Origin: Ottelia alismoides
Taxonomy: Eukaryota > Streptophyta > Magnoliopsida > Alismatales > Hydrocharitaceae
Length of the DNA stretch: 64,000 bases
Direction of reading: 5' to 3'
Assembly (NCBI GenBank): GCA_037367405.1
Contig: JAZKJV010003278.1
Coordinates: 310,001-374,000 of the forward strand
Part shown: one piece after another, positions 43,939 to 55,304 of the stretch
Position numbering within the stretch: position 1 is the first letter of the stretch
How the letters are laid out: every line of letters starts with the position of its first letter
The notes under the pieces: generated by a model
What the model was told of the DNA's origin: nothing
What the model saw: the letters and a program-made list of their open reading frames with translations, nothing else
Database searches by the model: none
Position numbers and translations under genes: made by a program

Positions 43939-45457
43939 ACCTTTGCTAATCCCTTAGCAAACACTTATTTGAAAGAATAAGTGAAGAAAAAGAAAAAGAA
44001 AGGGAAAATAAAGAAAGTAGGAGAACATAGAGTATTGAACTTATCTTCATAAAATTGTAGTTTGGAGCTTTGTCGGACCTTGGGATAATTAGTGTGTCGG
44101 AACTTCTGTGAGACTTAGAATTTTAAAATCGACAGCCTCCAAGTTCTACACATCATTGTCACAGTTTCAGCTCAGAAGTCATCTTAGATCAATCCTCTTC
44201 CCAAAGCACACCCTATGAACATTGAACAATCGACTCATGTGTGTGAAAGGTTTTAGCTCTTCCCATTCATAATGCCGGACTACCATGCAAATCTCCTCTC
44301 CAGTAACTTGTCCTCGGGGAGTCAGGTATTTCCTTCTAAGGTCTGTCGCGTTGTGTTCACAATCGAATTGGGGGAGAAGTTAGAAGAAGGATAAAAGATC
44401 TGGAGGGTGGCCAGTGTAGTCACATCTCCTTGTGAAGCTGGCTAGTGTAGCCGAGTCTCCACCAAGATCTGCAGGTTTTCTTGAAGTTTGGACCTTTTTG
44501 GTCAGATATTTATTTGGTAGTGGCTTCATTGTATTAGGATTTTTGGTGGTTCTGCTTGGATCTTGTTGTGCCCCTATGGATATAGAATCTTTATATTTCC
44601 GTACATGTTTTGAGGTCTTAGAAAAAATTGTGCCCAGTCGTCCATCCCTTTTCTGAAGCTTTATTTCAACCCATACTCTGGTCTTTAGATTTCCATGCTA
44701 CTAGAAAAGAAACTCACACAGTCTTCCAACATCCCGTCTGAGTTGAGATAAGTGCATAGTGTGAAAGTACAAATTGATTCCCTATTCCAGAGTCATACCC
44801 AGAATGAAGAGACCTTTTTAGACACTAAGAGTCAAACGCTACACATTGTTACATGGAACTCAAAGAATTAAGTCAAAAACATGAAGCTTCTAAAATCCTA
44901 TTTCTCGGTGAAGTTCCTCTGAAAGTTAGGTTGATTAAGGTCCAACTAAGCTCGATTTTTCAATTTTATTCCAGACATAGTTTAAATGTCAATACTATCA
45001 TGAAAAATGCACATGCAAATGCAAAATATGAAAAATGCAAAGAGTTTTTTTTTTGAAAAGAAATGATGCACATGTGAAAAGAACATTTTTTAAACAATTT
45101 TCTAATTTTGAACTTTTTATGGATTTTTGGAGGAAAATGTAGATGTAAAAGAAAGGGTTTTTATTCTTTTGAATTATGCAAGTTTTTATAGATTTTTGGT
45201 TTTGTAGTTTTTTTAAAGGAAAAAGGGTTAGTAATAAAGAAGTACAAGTATAAACAAGATTTTGTGTTTTATTTGTTTTTTTTTTTATTTTGTTATTTTT
45301 TTGTTGTTTTTATTTGTTTTTGTTTGTTTTTTCTGGTTTTTTTGTTTTTGTTTTTTTACACACGTGGATTTACAAATTATACACATAACCCCCAAATAAA
45401 CATATTTAAAAGTACGAGTTATGTCTAAAGTATATATACAATATATACGATACCCCC
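43939..45457 (-). other. E2 3' untranslated region
   Basis: No gene. It includes a purine-rich stretch at 43980-44010 (minus-strand CTTTTT units as in E1), and two GGCTAGTGTAG / GGCCAGTGTAG copies at 44410-44465, which on the minus strand read CTACACTAGCC and CTACACTGGCC and match the GGCTACACT pair of E1. Near 45360-45450 the minus strand has TATATACTTTAGACATAACTCG, the element that follows the hairpin array also in E1 and (partly) E4. Plus-strand frames at 44432 and 44853 lack domains. Confidence 0.6.
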
Positions 45458-45839
45458 CTATACTTAGCTCGAACTATGTCCTCATAGTGATTAGAGAGCG
45501 AAAAAGGAAGACATAACTCGTGCTAAGTATAGAAAAGTGAAAAGACTCCTATGCTACAATGACTCAAAGAAAAGATAAAAAGAAGAGAAGTTAGTGATCC
45601 CCCCTAAACATAGGATCAAGTAATCCTAAGTTTAGTAGAGTGTACAAAAGGGGAAAACCGATGAAGAGAATATACAGACTCAAAAATTAAAAGACACGAT
45701 ATGAACAACATCACCCCCCTATACTTAGGGTAGAGTATCCCTAAGTATATGCAACAACAAGAGTGATGAACAAGATGAATATGAACAACACAAATCATTC
45801 ACCCCCCTATACTTAGGATAAATCACATCCTAAGTATAG
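45458..45839 (-). repeat. E2 hairpin array
   Basis: Four inverted repeats, minus-strand sense: 45827-45839 / 45807-45819 (13 bp perfect); 45739-45750 / 45719-45730 (12 bp, outermost pair mismatched); 45623-45635 / 45604-45616 (13 bp, one mismatch, with T-to-A changes on both arms relative to the core: CTAAAC / GTTTAG); and a long stem 45510-45532 / 45458-45480 (23 bp, three mismatches). Each is followed on the minus strand by G-rich sequence (plus-strand CCCCCC), so the 3' arms mimic the polypurine tract. A run of eight to nine AC units lies at 45842-45858. Confidence 0.85.
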
Positions 45840-45859
45840 CATACACACACACACACACG

Positions 45860-46561
45860 GAAAAAGGGGTGAATGATAAAACGGGAGAAGAAAGAGTGAA
45901 GCAAAGGATATACAAGAGGAGTGGATGTACAAAGATCAAGAAGATCGAAAGCGAACCTTCTTACGGGACCGCTGAGGTATGGATCGACAAGGTGTAGGTC
46001 GATCTTGGGATCATCATTAGTCATAAACTCGGTAGGATTGACCAAGAATGTATCCTCAGTGGTTTCAGATTGTGCAGGCCTGAACCGGTTATTGGAAGTA
46101 GTGTGGTCATGCTCTGCCTGGGAAGTCTCGCAAACATCAAAGTAAAATGGCTCGAAATCATTATCAGAAAAAGTACGATCAATTTCATCCTGGCGAGCCT
46201 CTACTGGATCATCATCTTTAACAAAAGGCCCAAATTCCGTTATAAAAGCAATCAAATCAAATTCGGCCTGATCGGTCTCATCTGAATCAGGGTGAATAGG
46301 AACGGACTCACCAGTGGAAGTAGTCGAATCATGTCCATCCTATCTAGTCTCAGGGTCTGCCTTCCGCTCTAGGGTGTCTATCATGTAAATTCCAGGGATG
46401 TCATCAATGCATCGCCACATACCAGAAGGGGGAACTCCAAGTTCTATGCATTCCGAGTCTTCCTCCTTGAAGAGGAATTCCTGGGTTTCATTATCATCCA
46501 ACATATAACAAGAATCTCTGATATTATCATCGAGGTCAAATTCCTTAGGGTTGGCTAACAC
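45860..46561 (-). pseudogene. E2 acidic segment after the protease
   Basis: Minus-strand frames 46340-46561 (PKEFDLDDNIRDSCYMLDD, LERKADPETR) and 45860-46255 (FVKDDDPVEARQDEIDRTF, SQAEHDHTTSNNRF, DPKIDLHLVDPYL). A stop and frame change lie between them. Strongly acidic, like the segments between protease and RT in E1 and EA, but here RT never follows: the frame runs into the hairpin array. The gene therefore ends where pol would begin in relatives. Confidence 0.6.
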
Positions 46562-46588
46562 GGGCGGGCTCTCATGGGATGCAGGTCT

Positions 46589-47236
46589 CTAGCTAGTAGT
46601 GGATGTAGTGATCAACACATCACTCCCTACATCAGAACAGAAGCGAATCTCTCCTGAACCACAATTAATAACAGCTCCTGCAGAGGCAAGGAAAGGTTGT
46701 CCCGGGATGATTGGAGGGTGCTCCACAGGGGTGGAGGTCTCCATGGGCATTACAATAAAATCTGAAGTGAAATTCATGCCCTAAATAGAAATGACAAAGT
46801 TTTCTAAAATACCCTTCGACCTCTTGATAGATCCATCAGCAAATTGAACTATCATCCTAGTTTTCTTGAGAGGCCCAAGATGAAGAGACTGTACCATAGA
46901 GAAGGGTATTATATTGATTGATGAACCGCCGTCAAGGAGAGTGTCATCACAAGAATATTCAGATATGGAGCAACTCACAAGAGGTGTGGCAGTGTTCCCT
47001 TTCTTAAAATACGGACGGTGAGAGATGGCATAGGCAGTGGCCATGGTCAAGATGTGACGCTCAGATGTTCTCCTTCGCTTTCTCTTCTTGTGTTGAGGAG
47101 TAGATAAATCTGTCATGGCCTGTTGAAGTGGAGTTTTAATGATCTCATGAAGGGCGGCTACCACTTCGGGTTTACTCAATTTTTTTTTTGAATTTTTGGA
47201 CCTCATCCATACAAGGGAGGAGGTTGGAATCATCAT
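46589..47236 (-). pseudogene. E2 aspartic protease
   Basis: Minus-strand retropepsin-like domain: basic stretch HKKRKRRRTSERHILTM, then CDDTLLDGGSSINIIPFSMV (active site LLDGG), LHLGPLKKTRMIVQFADGSI, and after one TAG at 46778-46780 NFTSDFIVMPMETSTPV, IIPGQPFLASAGAVINCGSG. At the TAG, E1 has CAG in the same context (TIQGHKF), so a single C-to-T change stops an otherwise continuous domain. The best preserved protein in E2; probably served to process a short gag-like product. Conservation of this alone is unusual. Confidence 0.85.
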
Positions 47237-47780
47237 TTACACGAGGATTGCCAAGATCAATCTGTATAATGGAATCCTCGGGGTCAAGGTTGGGACATGA
47301 TGTGAATAGATGTGTGGGTAAATGATCGGGCATTTGGGTCATCTCCTCACTAAATAAATCAATAATGTATCTCCCAGAATCTTTTTGGATTTTCAAAATT
47401 TTCTCATTTTTTTGTATTTTGGGTGATTGTAAGCTCTCATGATTATCTTCAGGTGAATCCATATCCTCAAATAGTGGAGCAGCATTCTGGCCTGTATTTA
47501 TGTTAAATAAATTGCTAATCGTCGAATTCATATGCTCCATCATCTGGTTCAGGGTCTCAAGTGTGGATATCATGAAAGGTGACCCCAAATCCCAGGATCG
47601 GGTGGGTTGAATGAGGGTGGGTGAAAATCAAAGTCCTCTGATTCCTGAAATAATGGGTTAGACGGATATGCACAAAAATCAGAAGGAAAGTCCTCCTGGA
47701 AAAAGGAAGGTGGATCGTCTGGAGAGTACGAGGTATCCGCGAAGATCGGATTAAAACAACTCCAGTCAGCTATCTTCGAA
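47172..47780 (-). pseudogene. E2 gag-like N-terminal coding remnant
   Basis: Two overlapping minus-strand frames. 47780-47577 reads acidic, Pro/Phe-rich sequence (SYSPDDPPSFFQEDFPSDF). 47588-47172 reads ISTLETLNQMMEHMNSTISN, FSEEMTQMPDHLPTHLF, EDSIIQIDLGNPRVND and ends in a Lys-rich stretch overlapping the protease frame. The acidic Pro/Ser start and the helical segment are in the place of the E1 gag N terminus (SLETVQQQLRDQGAF). No gag core motif (LPRFHG, WLKHLG) is present. A frameshift near 47590 breaks it. Start codon not determined. Confidence 0.5.
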
Positions 47781-49171
47781 ACAAAAGGAAGGATCGAGAG
47801 AGCACGAGGATCAAGTCATAATATATGGAGAAAAAGGCGCAAATGCACAGAAGGGTCTAGCAAGCACACAAGCAATCAAACACAATACAAACCCCCAGTT
47901 CACCAACTCAACTCAATGTGAAGACCGTAAAGGTTTGGTCAATTATCTTGTCAATTTTAGATTTTGGTGACAATATAATCTATCAGAGCGGTTAAAGCGA
48001 GCAGTTAGGAACCCAATGCTCTCAGGAGACTAGCCCAATCTTAAAGTTAGATCTTTCCCGGCCAGTATGAATTGCGGACCGTTTACGTGCTACCCGATCA
48101 ATTCAATCTGTTAAGGACGTCACGGGCCGCTTTATCGGCTACCGGAGAGATCCTCACTGGAGAACGACTAATCCAAGTTAGTAGTCTAAAAGGAGTTCGG
48201 GCGTGGCTCTATCCTAGTGTGTGGGTTTCTCTCTCGCGCAAGCAAACCAAACAATGAGGGGGTTACTCTCCCCAAAACAATATTTTCCCTGAATTTTTTT
48301 AGGGTCGAGTTTTCTTTAACATTCCCGATTTTAGCAGTTATCACTTGGTTAAAATATTTTCAAGGAATCGCCTACCAAGTGTCCAATTTCCTTTTTAACT
48401 TATGTGAGTGAAAACAAGGAAGAAGATCGGAAATGCCAATGTGCGATTAAAATCAATGATGCATGCAGGGGTTAGAGATGTGTACCTTGTCTCCAGTACT
48501 CTACATGCAAGTGATCCGTGCAGAATTGAAATAAACTATCCTATATGCAAATGCAAGTGAACCGTCCTAGATGAGAGCTTCCATTAACGGGCAAGAACAA
48601 GTTAATTTGACTAATTCCAAATTACGCTCTACTCTATAGGCACAGAAATTTCTTTTTTATGGTGTTTGGACCTAATTAATTACTTGGATCAAGCAAATTA
48701 ATTAAAGCAATCAAGAGGTAGCTCACGAAATCTACGGGAAACAAAGAAAAATGAAGGCGATGAAAACAAAAACAGTGAGGTCCCACAAGTGTACCGGCAC
48801 TTGGCGAAACAAATGAATGTCCGTTTACAAGAGTTCAAATGGTAGAAAAGAAAAACTATCTCTCTCACTTTAATTTTTTTGTCAATTCTTTCTCCTCTTC
48901 TCACGCTATCCTGTGGTTTGGTGAAGAATCAAGCCGCCTCCACGTCGCTTGGGTGCTTCGGCTCTTCTAGGATCGCCTCCTTCGCTCCGCGGGCCCTCGC
49001 AAGAAAAAGAAGAGAGAATGTGTAAGAAATACAATTATCAAATATGAGAGAGAAAAAATGAAACAAATGCAATGATATGAACAATGAAGTGAATGGCAAA
49101 AAATATGTAAGCAGATATTTACAACCAAGAATAGCAGGTCAAAAGAGAAACCTAACTACCCTCGCTGTGCC
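47781..49171 (-). other. E2 leader
   Basis: Same blocks as E1 and E3, read on the minus strand: GAGGGCCCGCGGAGCGAAGG (48978-48997), hairpin CAAGTG / CACTTG (48786-48803), CACGGATCACTTGCATG and TAGAGTACTGGAG (48491-48523), GGGGAGAGTAACCCCC (48257-48276), and GACC / GGTC (47923-47940) before TTGGTGAAC. The plus-strand frames at 48072 and 48217 are not credible genes. Confidence 0.72.
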
Positions 49172-49189
49172 TCCCCGGCAACGACGCCA
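49172..49189 (-). other. E2 primer binding site (tRNA-Asp)
   Basis: Minus-strand TGGCGTCGTTGCCGGGGA, one difference from the E1 site, three bases from the 5' LTR end at 49193. Confidence 0.92.
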
Positions 49190-49192
49190 TTT

Positions 49193-52100
49193 TGTTGATC
49201 ACGGTTTCTTCGAGGATCGTAATTTAATGATAAACAGTGTTGTCATCATTGCTATCCCCAAAAATCCTACGACAAACAAACAATTTTTTTTATTTTTGCT
49301 ACTTATTAACCTGTATAGCAGACAGGGTCGAACTCAGGGAGGCTACAAATCCCGAAGGTTATTCAATTAATCAAAAATAAATTAAGAGAAAACAAGAATC
49401 TCAAAGGACAACTATCCTTGGTTTTTGTGATTTTTTTATCTTTATATTTTTTTAATATTTTTATTTCTAATTTTTTATTTATATTTTCTGATTTTCAAAA
49501 TTTTAATGATTTTGATTTTTGTATTTTTTTTTAAATTTTCAGAAATAACGAACAATATGAACAAGCATAAGAAATATGCACACCAACTTTTTTTTATAAT
49601 TCTTAATTATACCAAAAATGCTCAAAAAAATCAAGAAAAAATCTTTTCAGGTTTTAAAAGTTTTGAAATGTTTCTGAGCATTTTTGTGGAATTTTCAGAT
49701 GTTTTTGTATTTTTCGAAAAATCAAACAGCGAGAAAATGCAAAATTATGCACATCCAGGAGTAATATGCAAATTAAAAATATTTTAATGCCCAAAACTCC
49801 TGGCAATTATTTTTATGATGAAATACAAAGCAATATCTACAATCAGATACTGAAATCGCAAATTTTGGATTTTTCTAGAATTTTCTATTTTTTTTAAGAA
49901 TTTTTATTTTTCGCATTTTTTTAATTTTTAGTTAATGCACAAAAATTAGTCAGAAATTAAAACATAATAAAATATACCTACACTGTTTTTTTTTGGAATA
50001 TTTAAGCAAAGTTATGAATTTTTAGAAATTTTCTAATTTCAAGTAGACAAAATATCACTGTTTTTGAATTTTTAAATATATCAAACGGCAAAAAAAAATA
50101 CTATGAAAAACTTATACAATGGAGAGGAACATATCAGGAGCATACACATTTTTTCTAAAATTGTTTAGAGTAATAAAAACATTTATTCCACTAAAGAGAA
50201 CAAGCAAATTAAATATCTGGAATAACAGGGGCTGAAATGTAATTATTTAAAAGTTTTCCAACAAAATATAAAAATAATAAAGAGTAGGGGAGAATCTCGT
50301 AATTTACCCAATATGTGTGCTCTACGCATGTCATAATCTGGAGGCAGGGACTTTATCACAATTTTGACAACTCTAGGTGCTTACTTTGCAATTTTCTTAA
50401 AAAACTTAGGGATTTGTTGTTCTTCACGCATAAGAGGAAAAAGGGGACACAAGGGGGCAGCAGCCGCCCACCCCTTCAAATTGCGGAGGAGCACGGAGGT
50501 AGGCGGGGCAGCGCCACTGGAAGGGCTCGCGCATGGAGGCGACGTGGGAGGAGGGCACGTGGCAGCACGACAGCAGGAGGAGCTTGGACGAGTGGCGCGC
50601 TGCGCGGTGCTTGCGGTGGAGATACGTGGTGGGCTTCGAAGCAGGAGGTGGCATGGGGAACCGAGAGGGGCGCTAGGCTGGGCGGATCTACATGCCATGC
50701 GTGGTGTCGTGCGGAGGCCACACGACGCCGGCGCTGGCGTGAAGGAGGGAAGGCGGCGCTGCAGCCTCACTCTGGGAGGTCGACGGGCGGAGGACACCGG
50801 CGGGGCTGCGCGGGTCAGGAGGAGTTGCGCGCAGCAACGGCGCGAGGTGTCCATTTGGGGTCGGGCGCGAGCCGATTGCGGAACTGCCGCCTGAGCGCAA
50901 TAGAGGACAGAGAAGGGGGCGTCGCCCGGTGGTGGAGCCGACAACGACGAACGTCGGACGTGCATTGGGAGAGGCGGTGGCGGCCGGGGGGCGGTCGAGT
51001 CCTGCTTGTTTTTTTGTTTTTTTTGTTTTTAAATTGTAAACAGTGAATAAAAAACTTTTTTGTGATTATATTTTTTAAATCCGAAAAAAAAGAAATTAAA
51101 AATAGGATAAAGAATTTTTTTATTTTTTTATTTTGTTTTATCCGTTGTTTTTTAAATGATCCTGCAAAATAAACGTTAGAGAAAAAGAAACAAAAAATTT
51201 TATTTTTTTTATTTATTTACAAATCGGAAAATGAACGGGGATCCGACGAAAATGAAAGGATCGAATCCGATTCGCCGATCACCGTGCGAGGTCGGAGTTG
51301 ATAGATCGTGGAAGATAGAATAGAACGCGTGGAGACTGAGAAAGTGAAATGAAAATTCAGAATCCGATATGGATCAAATCGAGATGGATTTTTTTAAAGA
51401 TCTAGAAAAACAAAATGATGATGGAATTAAAAATCGACGAGATAAACTACGATTAATCTAAGATAAAAAATAATGAGAAAAATGTGGATCTCACCTTAGG
51501 AGCGGAAATGGACTGTGATCGCCTCGACAAGGCCGATTTGCTGTCACCGGATGACTTGGAGACTAGGCAACTTTCTCGACGAACTTTTCTCTCGGAGATT
51601 GGGCTCCTCTCTCTAAAGATTGATCAAGTTGGAATGAGGGATAAGGAGCCATATAAATAGAAAAGAGATGAAGTTTGAATTTTTAAATTTTTGTATTTTT
51701 TGGTGGAAGAGATAAGAGAGATGAAATTAAATGAATTTTTGATTTTTTTGGTGGAAGAGATAAGAGAGATGAAATGAGATAAAGTAAAAGAGATAAAACT
51801 ATTTACAAAATTATCTAATTTTTTATTTTTCATCACTTTATTTATTTAAAATAAAAAATGTTATTTTTTTATTTTTTATGGCGGTTAATTAAAAATAGCA
51901 ACTATATGCATATACTATATACATATATGACATTATATACAAGGGTAAATGAGGAAATTAGCCCTTTTTTATTTTAAGAATTTTATTTTTTTTATTTTAT
52001 TATATTGTAAATAATTATTAAGAATAATTTACAAATATATACAAATACAATATGCACAAAATACATGGAAAAATTGCACAAACCACCCTAGAAACCGACT

Positions 52101-52732
52101 TTTCAACCGTAACTCCAAAAATTATGAAAATACAACCATTTTAAAGATAATTTAATTTCGAAACCAATGAAAGTGAGATTGATTCAATTTGAGCTCATAT
52201 GGAGCCAGAATTGTTATTTCAATTATTGCTTAGTAGCTTTTTTCAAGTGTGGTTACTTTTATTCTTTACAAGATTTAATTGTGCAATCATTTTTATTAAT
52301 TAGGATACATTTTTATTCACAACATTGGTTTTGAAAGTTATTTGATTTGAGTTCAATTAAGGCATAAATAAATTATTGTCAGTTTTATACAGATATATAC
52401 AAAATAAGTGAGAAGTATTTACAACAACACACACATTTTTTTGGATTTTCTGCTTAAGGACCCTATCTCCCCCTACTTTATTCCTGGTCGATCAAGTCAA
52501 GTCTTGACCTTCTCTCGGCGTTTGGGTCAGTCTGTATACAGTCTTACTTTTTTCTTTATTTTTCCTTTTTTTCTTTATTTACTTATTTTAGGTTAAAATT
52601 AGTAAGAAGTGTACAATATTTACATACAAATGCAAGTTAGTAAGAATATGGAGTTAGTGTTATATGCAGGTGTTTTATAAGCGATTTTAAGCTAAAATAA
52701 ATGAATAAAGATGACGAATCACAGATTCATCA
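49193..52732 (-). repeat. E2 5' LTR (3540 bp)
   Basis: Minus strand: starts at 52732 with TGATGAATCTGTGATTCGTC and ends at 49193 with ...GATCAACA. The TATA-like CTATTTATATGG lies at 51649-51660. The GC-rich zone is at 50420-51005. The LTR-end motif GAGTTCGACCC (49325-49335) is followed by CCTGT / ACAGG arms (49322-49326 and 49310-49314). Partner of 40421-43924. Confidence 0.92.
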
Positions 52733-52737
52733 CTCAT
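52733..52737. repeat. Target site duplication CTCAT, right copy (E2)
   Basis: Exact repeat of 40416-40420, after which E3 gag resumes. Confidence 0.9.
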
Positions 52738-53671
52738 CTGGTTCCTATGCACCCTCGTATGAGAACCCATCTTTAGACGACCTCGCCCGCATGCTTACAA
52801 AGCAGCAGACCACATTCTGGTGAGAGATGGATGAGTTCCGCGGGGAGATGAGAGAGATCATCGAGGAAAGGTTGCCATACCCGAACAGATTAAACAGAAT
52901 CCGAACAACCTAAAGAGGAAATCAGAGCAGGTATAGTCGACAGAGTATGCCACTCTTAGTGAGGTACTTGACGATATTCTTTGGTTATTTAATGTTGATT
53001 TTGTGATACTTAGGAGTGGTAGGAAGCCAGCAAGCGGCGCCTCATCTAGGTGACATCCATATGCTAATCCAAGAGCGCCATATGGAGTAGAGTACGGTGT
53101 TGATGTTGCAGTTCATGACAATGGCGGTACTGATGCCACCCATATTGCCAATGATCCAGACGTTAGTGCTGATGTCGTTTACTCTCAAGATCTTGCAGAT
53201 GGTAGTGTTGATGCCACCAATATTCTATATAATGGGACAGAGCATAGTACTGATGTTGCTTACTCAAATGTTGTAGGTGGTACTAATGCCACCAAGAGTC
53301 AATGTATAGATGATCTAGTAGTTTTTATTGTTATTCTCATTTTTAGGATGATGTATCCAGAAAATTACAAAAAATGACTTGAAAAAATAAAAAGATGAAA
53401 AACATAAAGGTTTTTGTTTCTTCTTTGAGTCCATCTGATGTGATAATTGATGATGCTTGTATGGAATCCAACAAGTTCTATGCTCAGCGACCGATTCCTA
53501 CTCCAGACCCTCTAGTTCCTGATGAGGGTACAACCATTCCCTTCCCTCAAGCACTCCACTTTGGGAAGGATAAGAAAATAGAAAATCCAAAAAGAGACAA
53601 CATCTAGAGTTCCGCGTGCAGGTGATAGACAAATTCCACATTCAATTGATTCTACAGGAGGCATTAGAGAA
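52738..53671 (+). pseudogene. gag: E3 gag tail and gag-protease linker
   Basis: Continuation of E3 after E2. SYAPSYENPSLDDLARMLTK and EMDEFRGEMREI align with E1 (11555-11680). The AACAGATTAAACAG and AATCCGAACAACCTAAAG segment aligns with E1 where the first CAG is TAG (11694). Then comes the repeat series GGTDAT ... GGTNAT (about 53090-53300) and the PFPQALHFGKDKK stretch (53395-53607), cognate to PFPRALHMGKGKK of E1. It is cut at 53671, within the segment just upstream of the protease, by E4. Stops and shifts make it dead. Confidence 0.8.
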
Positions 53672-55304
53672 TGATGAAACCCAATTTCATGTCATTAATT
53701 TGTGGTTATTAACCCCCTTGCTTAAACTTATGTCAATAAAAACCAGACAAATCCTCGTTTATATCAGAGTCATGGAATAAATTAAAAATACAAAAGACAA
53801 CAGAACAAAAATTCGTAGTGTTTTTATACCTTAAAAATGCTCACAAAAATATTTCTCCCTTTGTTTGACCTCATCTCAATTTTTTGTCAACATAAAACAT
53901 GTAGAGCTCATCGAGATCTACAACTTTTATGTTTTGAGTTTTTCAAAATTCGGCTTTCTTCTCCCTCATATCTCAACTTCTTTGTCTAAATAATCTGATT
54001 GGGCCACGTGGCAATCTCTTGTTGCACCACATGGCCTGTTCACCGTGCGCCATGTGCCCTCTCCCTTCAGCCGTTGGATGGCCTTCTGGAGCTTCGCATC
54101 CATGCCACACATTTCCACCCCATTTTTTCACCATCCGTCCTCTCCAGATCAAATCACGACCGTCCTTTAGAGCCTTCATCTCAGCATGCCGCGTGTCTAA
54201 CATCCCAACCGCTCGATCCTCTTCTAGATGTCGCCATCTGAACCACTCATTCCAACGTCGAACCTCAACCCTTGAATCATAACCCTGATCTCATCATCGC
54301 CATCTACTTCTGCCCTCCTATGCACAAGACACGTCGTTCTTTCCATGACCACCTAATCGTATCGCCCTAAATCTAATCTCAACCTCTCATTAGCGCTCCC
54401 CCCCTCGTATCCATTGGATCGTGAGATCCAATGGCCATGAGACCTCCGTCAACCTCCGGAGACCTCCTCACCCACGTTCTCCACCTTGCACACAACCTCC
54501 CCCCTCTTTCCATTTTCTCCACCATCTCCACCAACCTCTACTCTCAGAAACCACCCCACGACATAGCCACATCTTCCCTCATCCTCGCGAGCCTCGTGGG
54601 TCGACACATAACCGCCCCTTTCACTCCATATCTACCACTCAATTCACGGTGTCAACCACCTGGAACCGATACCCCCCTTTAAATACACTGTCGTCGCCGC
54701 TCACACACTTCGTCCGCCTTTACGAGGGGCTCCGCACAGCAAGCCTCCGCTCCTCGGTAACAACGAGGAAGTGCTATGGAGCGCGAAGACAACAAACTCC
54801 CTCGACGTCGACCCTTGGTTGATATCAGCCAGGTATGCGATGTTAAGTCCCTACCAAGCTGCTCCGAGGGGTCGCTGGAGTCCAGCGATGACCCGAGCTC
54901 CAATCGAAGCTCAGCATAGGCCTCTGCCTTCGTTAAACTTCGACCATGTATGTTTTCAATTCTCCTTTGCATTTTTTATTCAATTTTTTCTTGCTCATGG
55001 ATTTTATCTGATTAAGGCATATTCTAACACTTGCATACATAATCATTTGCATCTGCTTTCATATGTATAAAAAAATCAAATAAAAATGCATTGTTCATGT
55101 TTACTTATGAATCGTGTCTTCATGTAACTTGACCTATATATTATTAATTCATCGCTTAATTCAAGTAATAAAAGTTTAGATAAATCGCTTAAGAGGCTCA
55201 TGTCCATGAGTTCGACCTTGGGCTTGCCCAAGCAAAATATAAATCTGACTACTTCCTTGTTGTTAATGGATACATTGATCAAGCAGTCAATCGAATATAC
55301 AATA
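53672..55304 (+). repeat. E4 first LTR, internally deleted
   Basis: Matches the middle LTR from its start to about 54990 (equivalent to 58425), skips about 1.3 kb, resumes at CTTGCTCATGGATTTTATC (equivalent to 59738), and ends at about 55295, 80 bases short of the LTR end. It includes TTTAAATAC at 54678-54686 (TATA) and a perfect G-box GCCACGTGGC at 54003-54012. Frames such as 54421-54822 lie in the GC-rich promoter zone and have no domains. Confidence 0.78.
54003..54686 (+). promoter_or_regulatory. E4 promoter with ACGT-core boxes
   Basis: GCCACGTGGC (54003-54012) and further ACGT-containing words before TATA-like TTTAAATAC (54678-54686). The middle LTR has CCACGTGG (57459-57466), CCACGTGTCC near 57623 and GACACGTGGC near 57761; the third has TCACGTGTCC near 63782 and ACACGTGG near 63923. 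These match G-box/ABRE words bound by plant bZIP factors; activity is inferred only. Confidence 0.5.

Larger units (their letters stand above)
40421..52732 (-). mobile_element. E2: complete 12.3 kb minus-strand element without RT or integrase
   Basis: Bounded by CTCAT duplications, with 5' LTR 52732-49193, primer site 49189-49172, leader, a short gag-like and protease coding remnant (47780-45860), hairpin array, polypurine tract and 3' LTR 43924-40421. The 5.3 kb internal region contains no gag capsid core, RT, RNase H or integrase, and no remnant of them, so it looks like a non-autonomous derivative and not a decayed full element. The LTRs differ more than those of E1 (about 16 differences in the first 155 bases at the left ends). 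Confidence 0.92.
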
